Assembly: GCF_005405085.1 (NCBI RefSeq)
Contig: NZ_BJDJ01000004.1
Span: forward strand, 1 to 64,000
Length of the DNA: 64,000 nt
DNA from: Lactiplantibacillus daowaiensis
GTDB lineage: Bacteria; Bacillota; Bacilli; Lactobacillales; Lactobacillaceae
Reading direction: 5' to 3'
This document shows positions 48,394 to 58,408 of this stretch, one piece after another; within the stretch, counting starts at the first letter, position 1, and the number at the start of each line of letters is the position of its first letter. Both the position numbers and the translations under genes were made by a program. The notes under the pieces were generated by a model. It was not told where the DNA came from and made no database searches. It was given only the letters and a program-made list of their open reading frames with translations.

Positions 48394-49302
48394 CTAGTAG
48401 TCATCTTGCCGGTAGCCGTAACTAGCCAACAAATTTTCTCGATCTTTCCAATTTTCTTGAACCTTGACCCAAAGCTCCAAATAAACTTTGTCACCCAAGA
48501 GATGTTCAATATCGCGCCGGGCTAACGACCCAATTTTCTTCAACATGCTACCACCTTTACCGATGATAATCCCTTTTTGTGAAGACCGTTCGATAATGAT
48601 CGTCGCTTGAATATGAATTTTTTCTTCATCTTGACGTTTAATCGAATCAATGACGACTGCGGTTGAATGTGGCACTTCTTGGCGCGTCAATTCTAAAACT
48701 TTTTCACGAATCAATTCAGAAATAATGAATCGTTCCGGGTGATCCGTAATTTGGTCAGCGGGGTAATATTGTGGTCCTTCAGGTAATTTACCCTTCAGAG
48801 TCGTCAACAATTCATCAACGTTATTACCTTCCAAAGCGGAGATTGGATAAACATCCGCCCATGGTAGCGCATCCTTATATTGATCCATGATTTCTAACAG
48901 ATGATCTGGATGAACCTGATCAATCTTATTAATGACCAAGTAAATCGGCTTCTTAACACTCTTCAAACGATCGATGATAAAGTTATCTCCAGCCCCACGC
49001 CGTTCATCGGCATTGATCATAAATAGGACTGCATCCACTTCACCTAAAGTTGAGAGCGCTGACTTCACCATAAAGTCGCCTAACCGACTGTGTGGCTTAT
49101 GAATCCCCGGGGTATCGATAAAGACCATTTGAGTATCTCTAGTCGTATAAATCCCTTGAATTCGGTTCCGTGTCGTTTGTGCTTTATCTGACATGATGGC
49201 CACTTTTTGACCAACAATCCGGTTTAATAACGTTGATTTACCAACATTGGGCCGGCCGATAATCGCCACGAACCCTGAATGAAATGCTGTGTTTTCTGCC
49301 AT
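48394..49302 (-). CDS. era: GTPase Era
   Basis: 302 residues. It binds the 3' end of 16S rRNA in small-subunit assembly. G motifs are [22 protein letters not shown] and NKIDQ, and a C-terminal KH domain has [15 protein letters not shown]. Ribosome site GAAAGGA. It lies between dgkA and recO, the conserved order. Confidence 0.98.
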   Translation of the reverse strand: MAENTAFHSGFVAIIGRPNVGKSTLLNRIVGQKVAIMSDKAQTTRNRIQGIYTTRDTQMVFIDTPGIHKPHSRLGDFMVKSALSTLGEVDAVLFMINADERRGAGDNFIIDRLKSVKKPIYLVINKIDQVHPDHLLEIMDQYKDALPWADVYPISALEGNNVDELLTTLKGKLPEGPQYYPADQITDHPERFIISELIREKVLELTRQEVPHSTAVVIDSIKRQDEEKIHIQATIIIERSSQKGIIIGKGGSMLKKIGSLARRDIEHLLGDKVYLELWVKVQENWKDRENLLASYGYRQDDY

Positions 49303-49318
49303 GTAACTATCCTTTCTT

Positions 49319-49735
49319 TTACCAAGTTAAGACAATTTGCCAAATCTTGGGTACAAATAAAATTAAGCCAACTAAAACAGCAAAGCCGGCCGCAAAGACT
49401 ACGGCACCGGCCGCAATATCTTTGACCTTTTTTGCTAAGGGATGGTAATGTGGTCCCGTCACCAAGTCGCAAATGTTCTCGGCAATGGTATTGTTGATTT
49501 CACATAACATCACTAAAAAGATTGCCAAACATAACCAAAGCCATTCTGACGTCGTTAATTGAAAATACCAACCTGCTAGTAGCGCCACGGCACCTAAGAC
49601 CAAGTGCGTCTGCATATTACGTTCTTCTTTGACGACGGTCTTTAAGCCATTCCAAGCGTGTTGCCACGACTGCCAAAATGAATGATTCTTACCAACTTGA
49701 GGGTGTTTGGGCTTATTTTGCGAGTCCATAGTCAT
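49319..49735 (-). CDS. dgkA: diacylglycerol/undecaprenol kinase family
   Basis: 138 residues with three membrane segments. In Firmicutes this family phosphorylates undecaprenol for cell-wall lipid carrier recycling. The active-site helix reads [15 protein letters not shown], keeping the spaced Glu, Asn-Thr, Glu and Asp, and [15 protein letters not shown] follows. The N-terminal soluble tail (about 1-35) is slightly long. It overlaps ybeY by about 20 bases. Confidence 0.93.
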   Translation of the reverse strand: MTMDSQNKPKHPQVGKNHSFWQSWQHAWNGLKTVVKEERNMQTHLVLGAVALLAGWYFQLTTSEWLWLCLAIFLVMLCEINNTIAENICDLVTGPHYHPLAKKVKDIAAGAVVFAAGFAVLVGLILFVPKIWQIVLTW

Positions 49736-50192
49736 CTAAAATCTTCCTTTGCAACTGGAACATCGCTTTTTCATCCGCCGGCTGTAAGTGGTCGTAGCCG
49801 TTTAAATGTAAGAACCCGTGAACAACTAAATAACCAAGTTCACGTTCTCGCGAGTGCTGGAGAAATTGCGCCTGTTCGTCGACCTTATCAACCGAAATCA
49901 TAATATCGCCTAAGTTCAAAGGCATTTCGGCGGCTAACTCATCATCCATCACGATTAAATCATCATCGTCATCATCGTGCATCGCAAAACTAATCACATC
50001 AGTTGGTCGATCAACGCCCCGATATTGTTCATTAATTTTTTGAATATCATCATTATTCATCAAAGTGACCGAAACTTCCGTATCGTCACGCAATTGTAAT
50101 TCTTTACCAGCTAACACAATTAAATCACGAATTAATTGCAAATCACTCGCTTGCGCACCATCTTGGGTTTGGTCAAACAATTCTAAATCCAT
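49713..50192 (-). CDS. ybeY: endoribonuclease YbeY
   Basis: 159 residues. A zinc endoribonuclease for 16S rRNA maturation and ribosome quality control. The metal motif is HGFLHLNGYDH near the C-terminus; RGVDRPTDVISFAM is the other conserved block. An acidic Asp-rich insert (DDDDDDLIVMDDE) follows it. Twelve bases after the phoH-like gene. Confidence 0.96.
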   Translation of the reverse strand: MDLELFDQTQDGAQASDLQLIRDLIVLAGKELQLRDDTEVSVTLMNNDDIQKINEQYRGVDRPTDVISFAMHDDDDDDLIVMDDELAAEMPLNLGDIMISVDKVDEQAQFLQHSRERELGYLVVHGFLHLNGYDHLQPADEKAMFQLQRKILDDYGLAK

Positions 50193-50204
50193 GCCAGCCT
50201 CCGT

Positions 50205-51182
50205 CTATCGTTGTTCCACGTCGTCATATGCGGTGATAATCTTCGCAACGACGGGATTTCTGACCACATCATCAGCAGTAAACTTCACAAACGAAATATT
50301 ACTAATATGATCCAAAATGCGCTCCGCTTGAATTAACCCACTCGTCGTATTGCGTGGTAAGTCAATTTGCGAAATATCACCATTCACGATCATTTTAGCG
50401 CCAAAGCCCAGTCGGGTTAAGAACATCTTCATTTGTGCATTAGTCGTGTTTTGGGCTTCATCTAAGATGACGAAAGCATGATCTAACGTCCGACCACGCA
50501 TATAAGCCAGTGGTGCAATTTCAATAACCCCGCGGTCCATTAACCGTTGCGTATGCTCCGCACCGTAGATGTCGTATAACGCGTCATAGATTGGTCGTAG
50601 ATATGGATCAACCTTTTCTTTCAAATCCCCTGGTAAGAAGCCTAAGCTTTCACCAGCTTCAACCGCTGGCCGGGTTAAGATGATTTTCTCAACATCACCA
50701 CGTTTTAGTGCGGCAATCGCCATAACAACCGCTAGATAAGTTTTCCCAGTCCCAGCTGGGCCAATGCCAAACGTAATATCACTTTTACCGACTGCTTGTA
50801 CGTATTGACGTTGACCAAAGTTTTTGACCCGAATCGGACGCCCCCGATTATCTTTAATTAAGGTTTCTGCATATAAATCTTGAAAATAGTCTAAAGTGCC
50901 GCGATTGACCATCTTAATCGCACTAATCACATCCGGGGCACCAACTTGAATGCTTTGTTTAATTAAATGTGCTAGATTTTCTAACACTGCTTGGGTTTTA
51001 TGAACGGCTGCTTCGTCGTCGCCACTAATCGTAATTTGATCACCAAATACGTGGAGACTAACGTGCAACCCGTCTTCTAACATCGCAATATACTGGTCTT
51101 CAGGGCCTAATAACGCCACTGATTGTGCCGGATCTGCGATTAAAAACTTCTGTTCATATTTTGAGTTTTCGGTCAAAAACAT
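50205..51182 (-). CDS. phoH: PhoH-like ATPase
   Basis: 325 residues. An N-terminal KH-like segment (about 20-100) precedes a P-loop ATPase with GIGPAGTGKTYLA, LTRPAVEAGE and FVILDEAQNTT. Partner of YbeY in RNA metabolism in many bacteria; its precise activity is not settled. Ribosome site AAAGGAG. It heads the ybeY-dgkA-era-recO operon. A perfect 8-bp hairpin lies in its leader. Confidence 0.94.
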   Translation of the reverse strand: MFLTENSKYEQKFLIADPAQSVALLGPEDQYIAMLEDGLHVSLHVFGDQITISGDDEAAVHKTQAVLENLAHLIKQSIQVGAPDVISAIKMVNRGTLDYFQDLYAETLIKDNRGRPIRVKNFGQRQYVQAVGKSDITFGIGPAGTGKTYLAVVMAIAALKRGDVEKIILTRPAVEAGESLGFLPGDLKEKVDPYLRPIYDALYDIYGAEHTQRLMDRGVIEIAPLAYMRGRTLDHAFVILDEAQNTTNAQMKMFLTRLGFGAKMIVNGDISQIDLPRNTTSGLIQAERILDHISNISFVKFTADDVVRNPVVAKIITAYDDVEQR

Positions 51183-51208
51183 GGACTCCTTTATTAACAG
51201 ATTTATGA

Positions 51209-51228
51209 AACATTACCAAAGTAATGTT
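51209..51228 (-). repeat. hairpin/dyad in the phoH leader
   Basis: Arms aacattac and gtaatgtt with a four-base loop sit about 27 bases before the phoH start. No U-run follows, so it is not a terminator; it may be an operator or RNA stem. Confidence 0.4.
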
Positions 51229-51341
51229 CCCCACAAATAAGACGTTAAATAAATGCCATATTGTGGGTTTGATGTTAACTAATCATAGCATAAAAGCCCC
51301 GTCACGACCAGCTTAGCGACTGACTGGGACCGAGAATTAGT

Positions 51342-51373
51342 GTCAAAAAAAAACCAGGACAAAATGTCCTGGT
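51342..51373 (-). terminator. intrinsic terminator of the YqeY-like gene
   Basis: Arms aaccaggac (51352-51360) and gtcctggtt (51365-51373) are followed on the minus strand by a run of T. Confidence 0.92.
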
Positions 51374-51379
51374 TAACTG

Positions 51380-51823
51380 TTAATTCAATAATGATTTAAC
51401 TGTTTGGTTGATCAGCTTGCCATCGGCTTGACCTTTCAACTTAGGCATTACAGCACCCATCACTTTACCGAAGTCACCTTTACCGGTTGCTCCGACTTGT
51501 TCAATCGTATCCGCTACGATCTGTTTAACTTCATCGTCAGACAGTTGTTTTGGTAAGTACTTTTCAACAATCGCAATTTCGGCTTTTACACCAGTTACTA
51601 AATCTTCCCGATTAGCGTTTTCGAATTCTGCTAATGATTCGCGCCGTTGTTTCAGTTCACGTGATACCACGCTCACTTCTTCTTCAGTCGTTAAATCATG
51701 CCCAGCATTGATCTTTTCATTCATCAAAGCTGACTTCAGCATCCGCACAACACTAAGGCTTTGCTTATCGCGTGCTTTCATCGCAGCTTTAAGATCACCA
51801 TTGAGTGTATCAACTAAACTCAT
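51380..51823 (-). CDS. YqeY/GatB-tail family protein
   Basis: 147 residues, all helical. Conserved segments are VRMLKSALMNEKIN, EIAIVEKYLPKQLSDDEV and GKVMGAVMPKLKGQADGKLIN. The family resembles the tail of GatB and may bind tRNA; its function is not established. It follows rpsU by 44 bp, the standard rpsU-yqeY pair. Ribosome site GGAGGGG. Confidence 0.93.
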   Translation of the reverse strand: MSLVDTLNGDLKAAMKARDKQSLSVVRMLKSALMNEKINAGHDLTTEEEVSVVSRELKQRRESLAEFENANREDLVTGVKAEIAIVEKYLPKQLSDDEVKQIVADTIEQVGATGKGDFGKVMGAVMPKLKGQADGKLINQTVKSLLN

Positions 51824-51867
51824 TGGTTACCCCTCCTTCATTTCAAGTGTCTTAGTTTAAAAACTAA

Positions 51868-52056
51868 TTACTTGAAACGACGACGGTTCTTACGCTTACG
51901 AGCGGCTTCTGATTTTAACTTCTTCTTAACACTTGGTTTTTCGTAGAATTCCCGTTTGCGGTATTCTTGTAAAGTACCACTTTTTGAAACGGTACGTTTA
52001 AAGCGACGAAGAGCATCATCAAGAGATTCGTTTTTACGAACGACTGTTTTTGCCAT
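51868..52056 (-). CDS. rpsU: 30S ribosomal protein S21
   Basis: 62 residues, very basic. The typical S21 pattern [21 protein letters not shown] and a C-terminal Arg/Lys-rich tail ([10 protein letters not shown]) are present. Ribosome site GGAGGG. Transcribed with the YqeY-like gene. Confidence 0.97.
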   Translation of the reverse strand: MAKTVVRKNESLDDALRRFKRTVSKSGTLQEYRKREFYEKPSVKKKLKSEAARKRKNRRRFK

Positions 52057-52287
52057 ATAAAATTCCCTCCCTCCGAGCTTAAAAAGTAACCGTCAAATTA
52101 TGCATACTTACATAATACAACTGTTCTAGTAAATTATACATAAATAGAAAAACGGCGTCAACAAAAGTTTTGACTTAATTTAAATTATTCGCGCAAACAC
52201 CCCTTTCACCATGAATAAATCGTTTTCATAACTAGGTCGCTATGCTACACTATAGTCACTATTGATACTGAAATGAGGTTGTCTAAC

Positions 52288-53106
52288 ATGCAAGCCATCA
52301 AAGTTTTTATCTTATCTGATTCAGTTGGTGAAACGGCCCATGCAGTTGCACAAGCTGGTGCCGCACAATTTGCCGACCTAGAAGTCACTTACCAACGCTT
52401 TCCTTTTGTCCGTACTGAATCCTTGTTACAAACGATTTTGTCGCAAGCGTTAAAAGCACATGCGACCATTTATCACACTTTCGTTGATCGCAAATTGAGT
52501 CAAACGGTCAATAATTTCTGTCGTGACAACGACTTACCTTATAATGATGTGATGACACCAACGTTAGACTTATTCTCCGGTATTACCCACAAACAACCGG
52601 CCAATAAACCTGGTAAGATGCATGACTTAAATACCAACTACTTTGATCGTATTAATGCGATTGAATTTGCGGTCACTTATGATGATGGTAAGAACCCCAC
52701 TGGCTTTTTAGAAGCCGATGTCGTCTTACTCGGGGTATCACGAACCTCTAAGACCCCATTATCGTTGTACTTGGCTAATCGGAATCTCAAGGTGGCAAAC
52801 TTGCCATTAGTCCCGAAAGCACAAATTCCTGATGAGATTTGGAAAGTTGATCCGAAAAAGATCTTCGGCTTAACTAACGATCCTGAAAAGCTCAACACCA
52901 TTCGGCGCCAACGGATGATTCAATACGGTTTAGACCCAGATACAATGTACTCTAATACCGACGAAATCAAAGCTGAGTTGGACTATGCCAACGACATCTT
53001 CAAAAAGATCGGTTGTTTAGTTATTAACGTTGCCAACAAATCAATCGAAGAAACAGCCACTTTAATTACTGAAAGTTTAGGCTACAACGAACCTGCGCAT
53101 CACTAA
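52288..53106 (+). CDS. pyruvate, water dikinase/PPDK regulatory protein (DUF299)
   Basis: 272 residues from ATG 52288, preceded by GAGG; five upstream codons are also open. The family is a bifunctional ADP-dependent kinase/Pi-dependent phosphorylase that switches PEP synthase or PPDK on and off. Seen are LSDSVGETAH near the start and the P-loop-like GVSRTSKTPLSLYLA (about residues 150-164). No target enzyme gene is in the window, so which one is controlled is inferred only by family. Plus strand, with a shared terminator against nfo. Confidence 0.92.
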   Translation: MQAIKVFILSDSVGETAHAVAQAGAAQFADLEVTYQRFPFVRTESLLQTILSQALKAHATIYHTFVDRKLSQTVNNFCRDNDLPYNDVMTPTLDLFSGITHKQPANKPGKMHDLNTNYFDRINAIEFAVTYDDGKNPTGFLEADVVLLGVSRTSKTPLSLYLANRNLKVANLPLVPKAQIPDEIWKVDPKKIFGLTNDPEKLNTIRRQRMIQYGLDPDTMYSNTDEIKAELDYANDIFKKIGCLVINVANKSIEETATLITESLGYNEPAHH

Positions 53107-53117
53107 ATTAGTCTCAC

Positions 53118-53165
53118 ATAAAAAGCCAGCTGATGAAATTCAACCTTTCATCAGCTGGCTTTTTA
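53118..53165. terminator. bidirectional intrinsic terminator
   Basis: A 14-bp stem agccagctgatgaa/ttcatcagctggct lies between A5 and T5 runs. It ends both the plus-strand regulator gene and the minus-strand nfo gene. Confidence 0.94.
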
Positions 53166-53169
53166 TGGT

Positions 53170-54066
53170 TTACCGTTGTTGTTCAACATCTGCAACTAAA
53201 TTGGGATTAAAGACGCCCGCTTTTAGCATGGCAATTTCAACCTTATACGGTGGTTGTTGATGTTTTTTATCTGGACCGATATACGGCGTTTCCAAAATTT
53301 TACTAATATCAGCTAATTGTGGATGATGGACGACATAATTCAAGGTATCAAACCCAATTGTGCCTAAACCAATATTCGTATGCCGATCCTTGTGAGCCCC
53401 TTGTGGATTTTTAGAATCGTTCAAGTGAATCACTTTTAAGCGGTCCAAACCAATCACATGATCAAATTCATTCAGGACACCATCAAAATCATTTTTAATA
53501 TCATAACCCGCATCGCTAGTGTGACACGTGTCAAACGTGACTGATAACTTCTCATTATAAGTGACGCCATCAATCATGGCTGCAATTTCTTCAAATGTGC
53601 GTCCGACTTCAGTGCCTTTGCCGGCCATCGTTTCAATCGCAATCTGAATCGTTTGTGTTGGTTGAATAACCATATTCAACCCTTTAATAATTTGCGCAAT
53701 CGCTGCATCGGCGCCCGCACCGACGTGAGCCCCCGGATGCAAAGTCAATTGTGTCGCACCTACGGCTTCAGCCCGTTGAATCTCATGCGCTAAGAAGTCG
53801 GTCGCAAATTCAAAGTAACCGGGTTTCGTGGTATTGCCTAAGTTCACAATATATGGCGCATGGACCACGATTTGTTGCAAATCATGGGCTTGCATCACCG
53901 CTTGCGCCGCCGGAATATTTAACTCATCAATCGGCTTACGCTTAGTATTTTGGGGCGCTCCGGTATAAACCATAAACGTATTGGCGCCATAGCTAACGGC
54001 TTCTTCAGCCGAGCCTAACAACATCTTGGGTGCTTTCATTGAAACGTGTGAACCTAACCGTAACAT
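53170..54066 (-). CDS. nfo: endonuclease IV (AP endonuclease)
   Basis: 298 residues from ATG 54066 (GAGGG six bases upstream; an ATG two codons earlier abuts that site). It cuts DNA at abasic sites with three zinc ions. Seen are [59 protein letters not shown] and ETPYIG, covering the metal ligands. It abuts the TagF-like gene (stop overlaps start region), so it is in the same transcript. Confidence 0.97.
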   Translation of the reverse strand: MLRLGSHVSMKAPKMLLGSAEEAVSYGANTFMVYTGAPQNTKRKPIDELNIPAAQAVMQAHDLQQIVVHAPYIVNLGNTTKPGYFEFATDFLAHEIQRAEAVGATQLTLHPGAHVGAGADAAIAQIIKGLNMVIQPTQTIQIAIETMAGKGTEVGRTFEEIAAMIDGVTYNEKLSVTFDTCHTSDAGYDIKNDFDGVLNEFDHVIGLDRLKVIHLNDSKNPQGAHKDRHTNIGLGTIGFDTLNYVVHHPQLADISKILETPYIGPDKKHQQPPYKVEIAMLKAGVFNPNLVADVEQQR

Positions 54067-54068
54067 CG

Positions 54069-55274
54069 TCATCCCTCAATTCCAATTTGTTTTAAGACTT
54101 TTTCACTGGCATGACCATCTTCCCAACGACAGAATTGATCATAAAATGCCGCTGTCGCCGAAGTTGGTTGCCATTGTCCCGCTGTATACGCATCTAAGGC
54201 TTGATATAAAGCCGTATCGGTCGTGACTAATGGTCCTGGTAATTCAGCTTCGTAATCAAAATAAAAGCCCCGCAATTGATCACGATAATGTTCTAAATCA
54301 TACGCATAAAACAGCTGTGGCCGCTTTAAATTGGCAAAATCAAACATCACTGATGAATAGTCGGTAATCATTAGATCACTAATTAAGTATAAATTGGTGA
54401 TATCCGTCTCAGCCAGAATTTTGACCCGATCTTCGAAGCCACGAATATCAATATGATCTTTAACCAAGTAGTGTGGCCGTAGAACTAAGATCGTATCAGC
54501 TGCCACATGATCAAAAAACGTGGCCAAATCAAATGGTAATTTAAAATTATACCGACCCACATATTGAAAGTCGTCGTCACGCCAAGTTGGTGCATACAAA
54601 ATCACATTTGCTGGTTGTCGTCCTAACAATTGTTGTTTCAAAGTTGCAATTTCTTCAGTGGTTGTCGTATATAACCGATCATTTCGCGGATATCCCGTAT
54701 CCAACCATTGATTGCTAAACCCAAACGCATGGGTAAAGATATCATGTGAATATTGATTTGGCGCGATCAAATAATCCCAACGCTGGGCCTCATCTAAAAA
54801 CTTTTGATGATAGGTTTGCGTATCGGTCCCCGGAATCTCAACATCTGCAATATCTAACCCCAAATGTTTTAACGGGGTCCCATGCCACGTTTGAACATAA
54901 GTCGTTTGATCATTTTTGCGCCACCACCGTGGCATGCGTGAATTAAAGACCCAGAATTCGGCGCGCGCCATGACCCAGATCCATTTTAAATGGAATCGTT
55001 TTAGCAATTGCATCTCTGGATACTTCGCATGTAACACCGTATATTGCTTGGGCTTCACATTGAAGTAACAGCGGTCCGCGTATTCAGGATGCTGGCGCAA
55101 TAATGCTTGATAAAGTGCCATCGGATTATCGTTAATATCATTGCCATTAAAACTCTCAAAGACGAAGCTGTGTTTTTTGACTGGTAACAAAATGAACCCA
55201 TCGTTTAACACGATGAGTCCACCTCGAATGAGAATCTTAATTGCCATGATTAAACGATGTTTAATACTAGCCAT
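54069..55274 (-). CDS. CDP-glycerol glycerophosphotransferase (TagB/TagF family)
   Basis: 401 residues. A membrane-associated N-terminus is followed by the catalytic domain with [14 protein letters not shown] (active-site His) and [15 protein letters not shown]. It adds glycerol-phosphate from CDP-glycerol to teichoic acid. It is shorter than full TagF polymerases and could be the primase/linker enzyme or a short polymerase; sequence does not decide. Fourteen bases downstream of the TagG-like permease. Confidence 0.88.
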   Translation of the reverse strand: MASIKHRLIMAIKILIRGGLIVLNDGFILLPVKKHSFVFESFNGNDINDNPMALYQALLRQHPEYADRCYFNVKPKQYTVLHAKYPEMQLLKRFHLKWIWVMARAEFWVFNSRMPRWWRKNDQTTYVQTWHGTPLKHLGLDIADVEIPGTDTQTYHQKFLDEAQRWDYLIAPNQYSHDIFTHAFGFSNQWLDTGYPRNDRLYTTTTEEIATLKQQLLGRQPANVILYAPTWRDDDFQYVGRYNFKLPFDLATFFDHVAADTILVLRPHYLVKDHIDIRGFEDRVKILAETDITNLYLISDLMITDYSSVMFDFANLKRPQLFYAYDLEHYRDQLRGFYFDYEAELPGPLVTTDTALYQALDAYTAGQWQPTSATAAFYDQFCRWEDGHASEKVLKQIGIEG

Positions 55275-55288
55275 TAAGTTACCCCTTT

Positions 55289-56107
55289 TTAAATTAAATC
55301 AACAAATCGTGACCGGAACTTATAGTGTAAGTGCGACCCGACTAGTAAGACTAAGAGCACGAAGCCCCAGAAAATCACCGTCAATAGTGGGCGACTCCAC
55401 ATGTAGGAATCGCTGCCTTGGTTAAACATTGATTGCCGGAAACCGGAAATAATGTACCAAAACGGATTCAATTCTAATAGTCGCACAAACGGTGCGGGAA
55501 AACCAGTTGTTTGGAAATTAAACAAAACACCTGATAAATAAAAGAGCATCCGCATCATTGATTGTAACAAGATTTGCCAGTCCCGCACTAAGACGGAAAC
55601 TGTCGAATTAAACGTACTTAACGCAAACATCAAGCACATCATCGCAAAGAAGTAATAAATCCATTGTAACCAAGCTAATGATGGATAGATGCCATTAAAG
55701 AAGCCTAAGGCGATTGAGAAGACCAGCATCGTCCAGAATGAATTCAAATTACCAACGATTCGAATCGATGGTAAGACTGATACTGGGAACTTCATTTTGG
55801 AAACCATGCCGACACGTTGATAAATTGCTTTGGAACCATCTAAAACAGCGCGATTCATGAAGAACCAAGGGGTAATCCCGATGACCATCCACATTAAGTA
55901 AGAGACCCCATCAAGGTCACTCCCTTTTTTAAAACCACCACTGAAGACGATCCAATAAATGGCAATTTGAATTAGCGGGTATAAATATTCCCAAGCCAAT
56001 CCCAAATAATGGTTTTGATAACTGGCTTGATCTTCATAATTGGAAATCCGCCAAATAATCCCCCAGTTTTGGAATTGTTCTTTAATAATCGTTACGACCT
56101 CTTTCAA
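55289..56107 (-). CDS. tagG: teichoic acid ABC exporter permease, TagG-like
   Basis: 272 residues from TTG 56107 (AGGAAG ten bases upstream). It is an ABC-2 type permease with six membrane segments, starting with the interface helix EDQASYQNHYLGLAWEYLYP. It would export wall teichoic acid across the membrane together with a TagH ATPase, which is not encoded next to it. Flanked by two CDP-glycerol glycerophosphotransferase family genes. Confidence 0.88.
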   Translation of the reverse strand: MKEVVTIIKEQFQNWGIIWRISNYEDQASYQNHYLGLAWEYLYPLIQIAIYWIVFSGGFKKGSDLDGVSYLMWMVIGITPWFFMNRAVLDGSKAIYQRVGMVSKMKFPVSVLPSIRIVGNLNSFWTMLVFSIALGFFNGIYPSLAWLQWIYYFFAMMCLMFALSTFNSTVSVLVRDWQILLQSMMRMLFYLSGVLFNFQTTGFPAPFVRLLELNPFWYIISGFRQSMFNQGSDSYMWSRPLLTVIFWGFVLLVLLVGSHLHYKFRSRFVDLI

Positions 56108-56128
56108 GGCTCAGCCACTTCCTATCTC

Positions 56129-57280
56129 TTAATTCTGATATGGTTTTTGTTGGTGAAAGTATGCAACAGTGCGCTGTACCGCCTGACCGTCGTTTTTGGC
56201 GTTCCACAATGCATTAAATGCTTGCCGCGAAGCCACGGTGGCCGGTTGAGCTAACGCCTGATTAAGAGCCGTCACAGTCCGAACTAACGGGCCCGGCGCC
56301 CATTGCTCAAAATCAGGTTGTAGTCCCACACGCTGTTGATAGTTTTGCCAGTCAAAGACATAGAATACCATTTTTTGACAATTTGGCAAGAGGGCATAGT
56401 CAAAAATGACAGATGAGTAATCACTAATCAAGGTATCCGTTACCGTTAATAGCTCATCAGTACTAAAGTCTGTTGCCGTGGTCAATAAGTCTGGATACTG
56501 GGCTAACAACTGCGCCGTTTGTGCTTGTAAATGCGGATGTAGTTTCAAGACTAGCACCTGATCTGGGGCCAATTTTAGTTGACCAAAGTCAGTCGGCAAT
56601 GTAAACGTCACACCCTCACGGTAAGTCGGTGCATACAACACGATGCGCCGATCCTGCCAATCTGGATGGGCTTGATAGATGGCCGCACGTGTCTGGTCGA
56701 TCCACGTTGCATCACGATAGCGATCTGAACGGGGATAACCTAACACGCGCATGCGACTACGATCAACATGATAACTAGCCGCAAAGACTTGGCCCATCTT
56801 TTCAGATCCCACCACATAATCTGTAAAATGATTATAAACACGTTGGAATCGCCGTTGATCAGCTGCCGCACGCTGGCTTGTTTGTGGGTCACCCCAACCA
56901 AACGCTTTAACCGCACCAGCCGCATGCCAAACTTGAATAATACGTTGATGACGTGACATTGTCACCCCACCTAAAAACGCATAATAATTATCACAATACA
57001 CGACTGCCGCTTGCGTCACCGTCGGAATCCCAGTAACCGCAAACCGTAATGAGTCATGAAATGGCTGAACCGCCACACCATCGGCTGCTAGCACCGCAGC
57101 CCCAGCACGCGCTGCAGGTAAGTAATATACGACTAATCGTGCACCTAAGCGCTGTTGCAGCGCCCGAATAAAGTCCAAGTTATCCGCAAAACTCATTAAA
57201 TAAATCACCTGGTCAGTGGCTTTAAAATGACAACACCACGAGACCAAGGTAACTAACCACATATACAACGTTTTTTTCAC
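56129..57280 (-). CDS. CDP-glycerol glycerophosphotransferase family protein (TagB-like)
   Basis: 383 residues from GTG 57280 (GAAGGGG upstream). Motifs are RIIQVWHAAGAVKAFGW with the active-site His and LISDYSSVIFDYALL. A short hydrophobic N-terminus may bind the membrane. It is clearly diverged from the 401-residue paralogue downstream, so it probably performs a different step (for example linkage-unit priming). First gene of the TagB-TagG-TagF-nfo unit. Confidence 0.86.
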   Translation of the reverse strand: MKKTLYMWLVTLVSWCCHFKATDQVIYLMSFADNLDFIRALQQRLGARLVVYYLPAARAGAAVLAADGVAVQPFHDSLRFAVTGIPTVTQAAVVYCDNYYAFLGGVTMSRHQRIIQVWHAAGAVKAFGWGDPQTSQRAAADQRRFQRVYNHFTDYVVGSEKMGQVFAASYHVDRSRMRVLGYPRSDRYRDATWIDQTRAAIYQAHPDWQDRRIVLYAPTYREGVTFTLPTDFGQLKLAPDQVLVLKLHPHLQAQTAQLLAQYPDLLTTATDFSTDELLTVTDTLISDYSSVIFDYALLPNCQKMVFYVFDWQNYQQRVGLQPDFEQWAPGPLVRTVTALNQALAQPATVASRQAFNALWNAKNDGQAVQRTVAYFHQQKPYQN

Positions 57281-57372
57281 GGGCAGCCCCTTCTATTCAG
57301 CAAAATATACCCATGTATTATAGCATACTTTAGTTCAGCACCTAGAGCGATGGCCAAAAGCTTAAGATTAAT

Positions 57373-57411
57373 CTAAAATTGGGCCGCTGGTTGCCCAACG
57401 ACCCAATTCTG
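57373..57411 (-). terminator. intrinsic terminator of the YitT-like gene
   Basis: The stem aattgggtcg...cggcccaatt with a short loop is followed on the minus strand by TTTAG-type T-rich sequence, seven bases after the stop. Confidence 0.65.
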
Positions 57412-57417
57412 ATTTAA

Positions 57418-58293
57418 TTATGGCTCCGGCTCATAAAAATGACCAAGAATTTTAACTGTATTTGATATGCTGACAAATGCATGTGGATCAGATTCAGCCA
57501 TCGCAGCCGTTAATTCTGACATTTCATAACGGGTAATCACCGTAAACAAGATGGTCTTATCATCATGTTTATAGGCACCTTCAGCGTTATGGACGATCGT
57601 GACCCCCCGACGAATCCGGTTTTGAACACTATCGATCACCGTTTTAGGCCGACTCGTAATAATCATGACTTGCATTTTTTGTTGGCGGGTATAAGTCATA
57701 TCCATGACGCGACCGTTAACCAATAGCCCTAAGGCGGAGTAAAAGGCATATGGCCAGCCATACACCGCCCCGGCGGAAATCACAATAATTGAATTAAATG
57801 CCATGTTGATGGTCCCAATACTGCGACCCGTCTTGCGCCGTAACACGATTCCAATAATATCTAAACCACCCGTTGAAATCCCATTTTTCAACGCAGTCCC
57901 GGTCCCAAAACCGTTCAAAGCGCCGCCAAAGATGGCACAAATAATGGGGTCATGTGTGAGGCCTTCTGGTGCCACCACTTTAATCATGATACTAGATAAA
58001 ACAACGGCTAAAAATGTATAAACCGTGAAACGATGGCCAATCGAGCGCCACGCAATAATAAACATTGGCACATTTAATAGAAACAACAATACCGCCGTCG
58101 ACAACTGATACGGTAAGAATTTCGTCATCAAACTATTAATCAATTGTGCTAATCCGGTAATCCCCGAAGAATAAATATGGCCTGGGGTCCAAAAAAAGTT
58201 CATGGCCACTGAAACTAAAATGGCATAAATAAACGCGGTTGACGCTTTAAAAACATCACGATGACGTTTGGTCAACTGCTGAAAGTCGTCCAT
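57418..58293 (-). CDS. YitT family membrane protein with DUF2179 domain
   Basis: 291 residues. Five membrane segments fill residues 15-180 (starting STAFIYAILVSVAMNFFW) and a soluble C-terminal DUF2179 domain (about 200-285, MQVMIITSRPKTVIDSVQNRIRRG) follows. The family function is unknown. Motif GTGTALKNGISTGGLDIIG is the family hallmark. Ribosome site AAAGGAG. Monocistronic. Confidence 0.9.
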   Translation of the reverse strand: MDDFQQLTKRHRDVFKASTAFIYAILVSVAMNFFWTPGHIYSSGITGLAQLINSLMTKFLPYQLSTAVLLFLLNVPMFIIAWRSIGHRFTVYTFLAVVLSSIMIKVVAPEGLTHDPIICAIFGGALNGFGTGTALKNGISTGGLDIIGIVLRRKTGRSIGTINMAFNSIIVISAGAVYGWPYAFYSALGLLVNGRVMDMTYTRQQKMQVMIITSRPKTVIDSVQNRIRRGVTIVHNAEGAYKHDDKTILFTVITRYEMSELTAAMAESDPHAFVSISNTVKILGHFYEPEP

Positions 58294-58408
58294 GGTTTGC
58301 GCTCCTTTACATTTGCTCTCAGTTATTTTAACACGTCCAAACTGCGTCTAGCAGGTATCTGGCCATTTCTACCGAAAGTCTCACGCTTCTCAGCAGACTC
58401 CCATTAAC

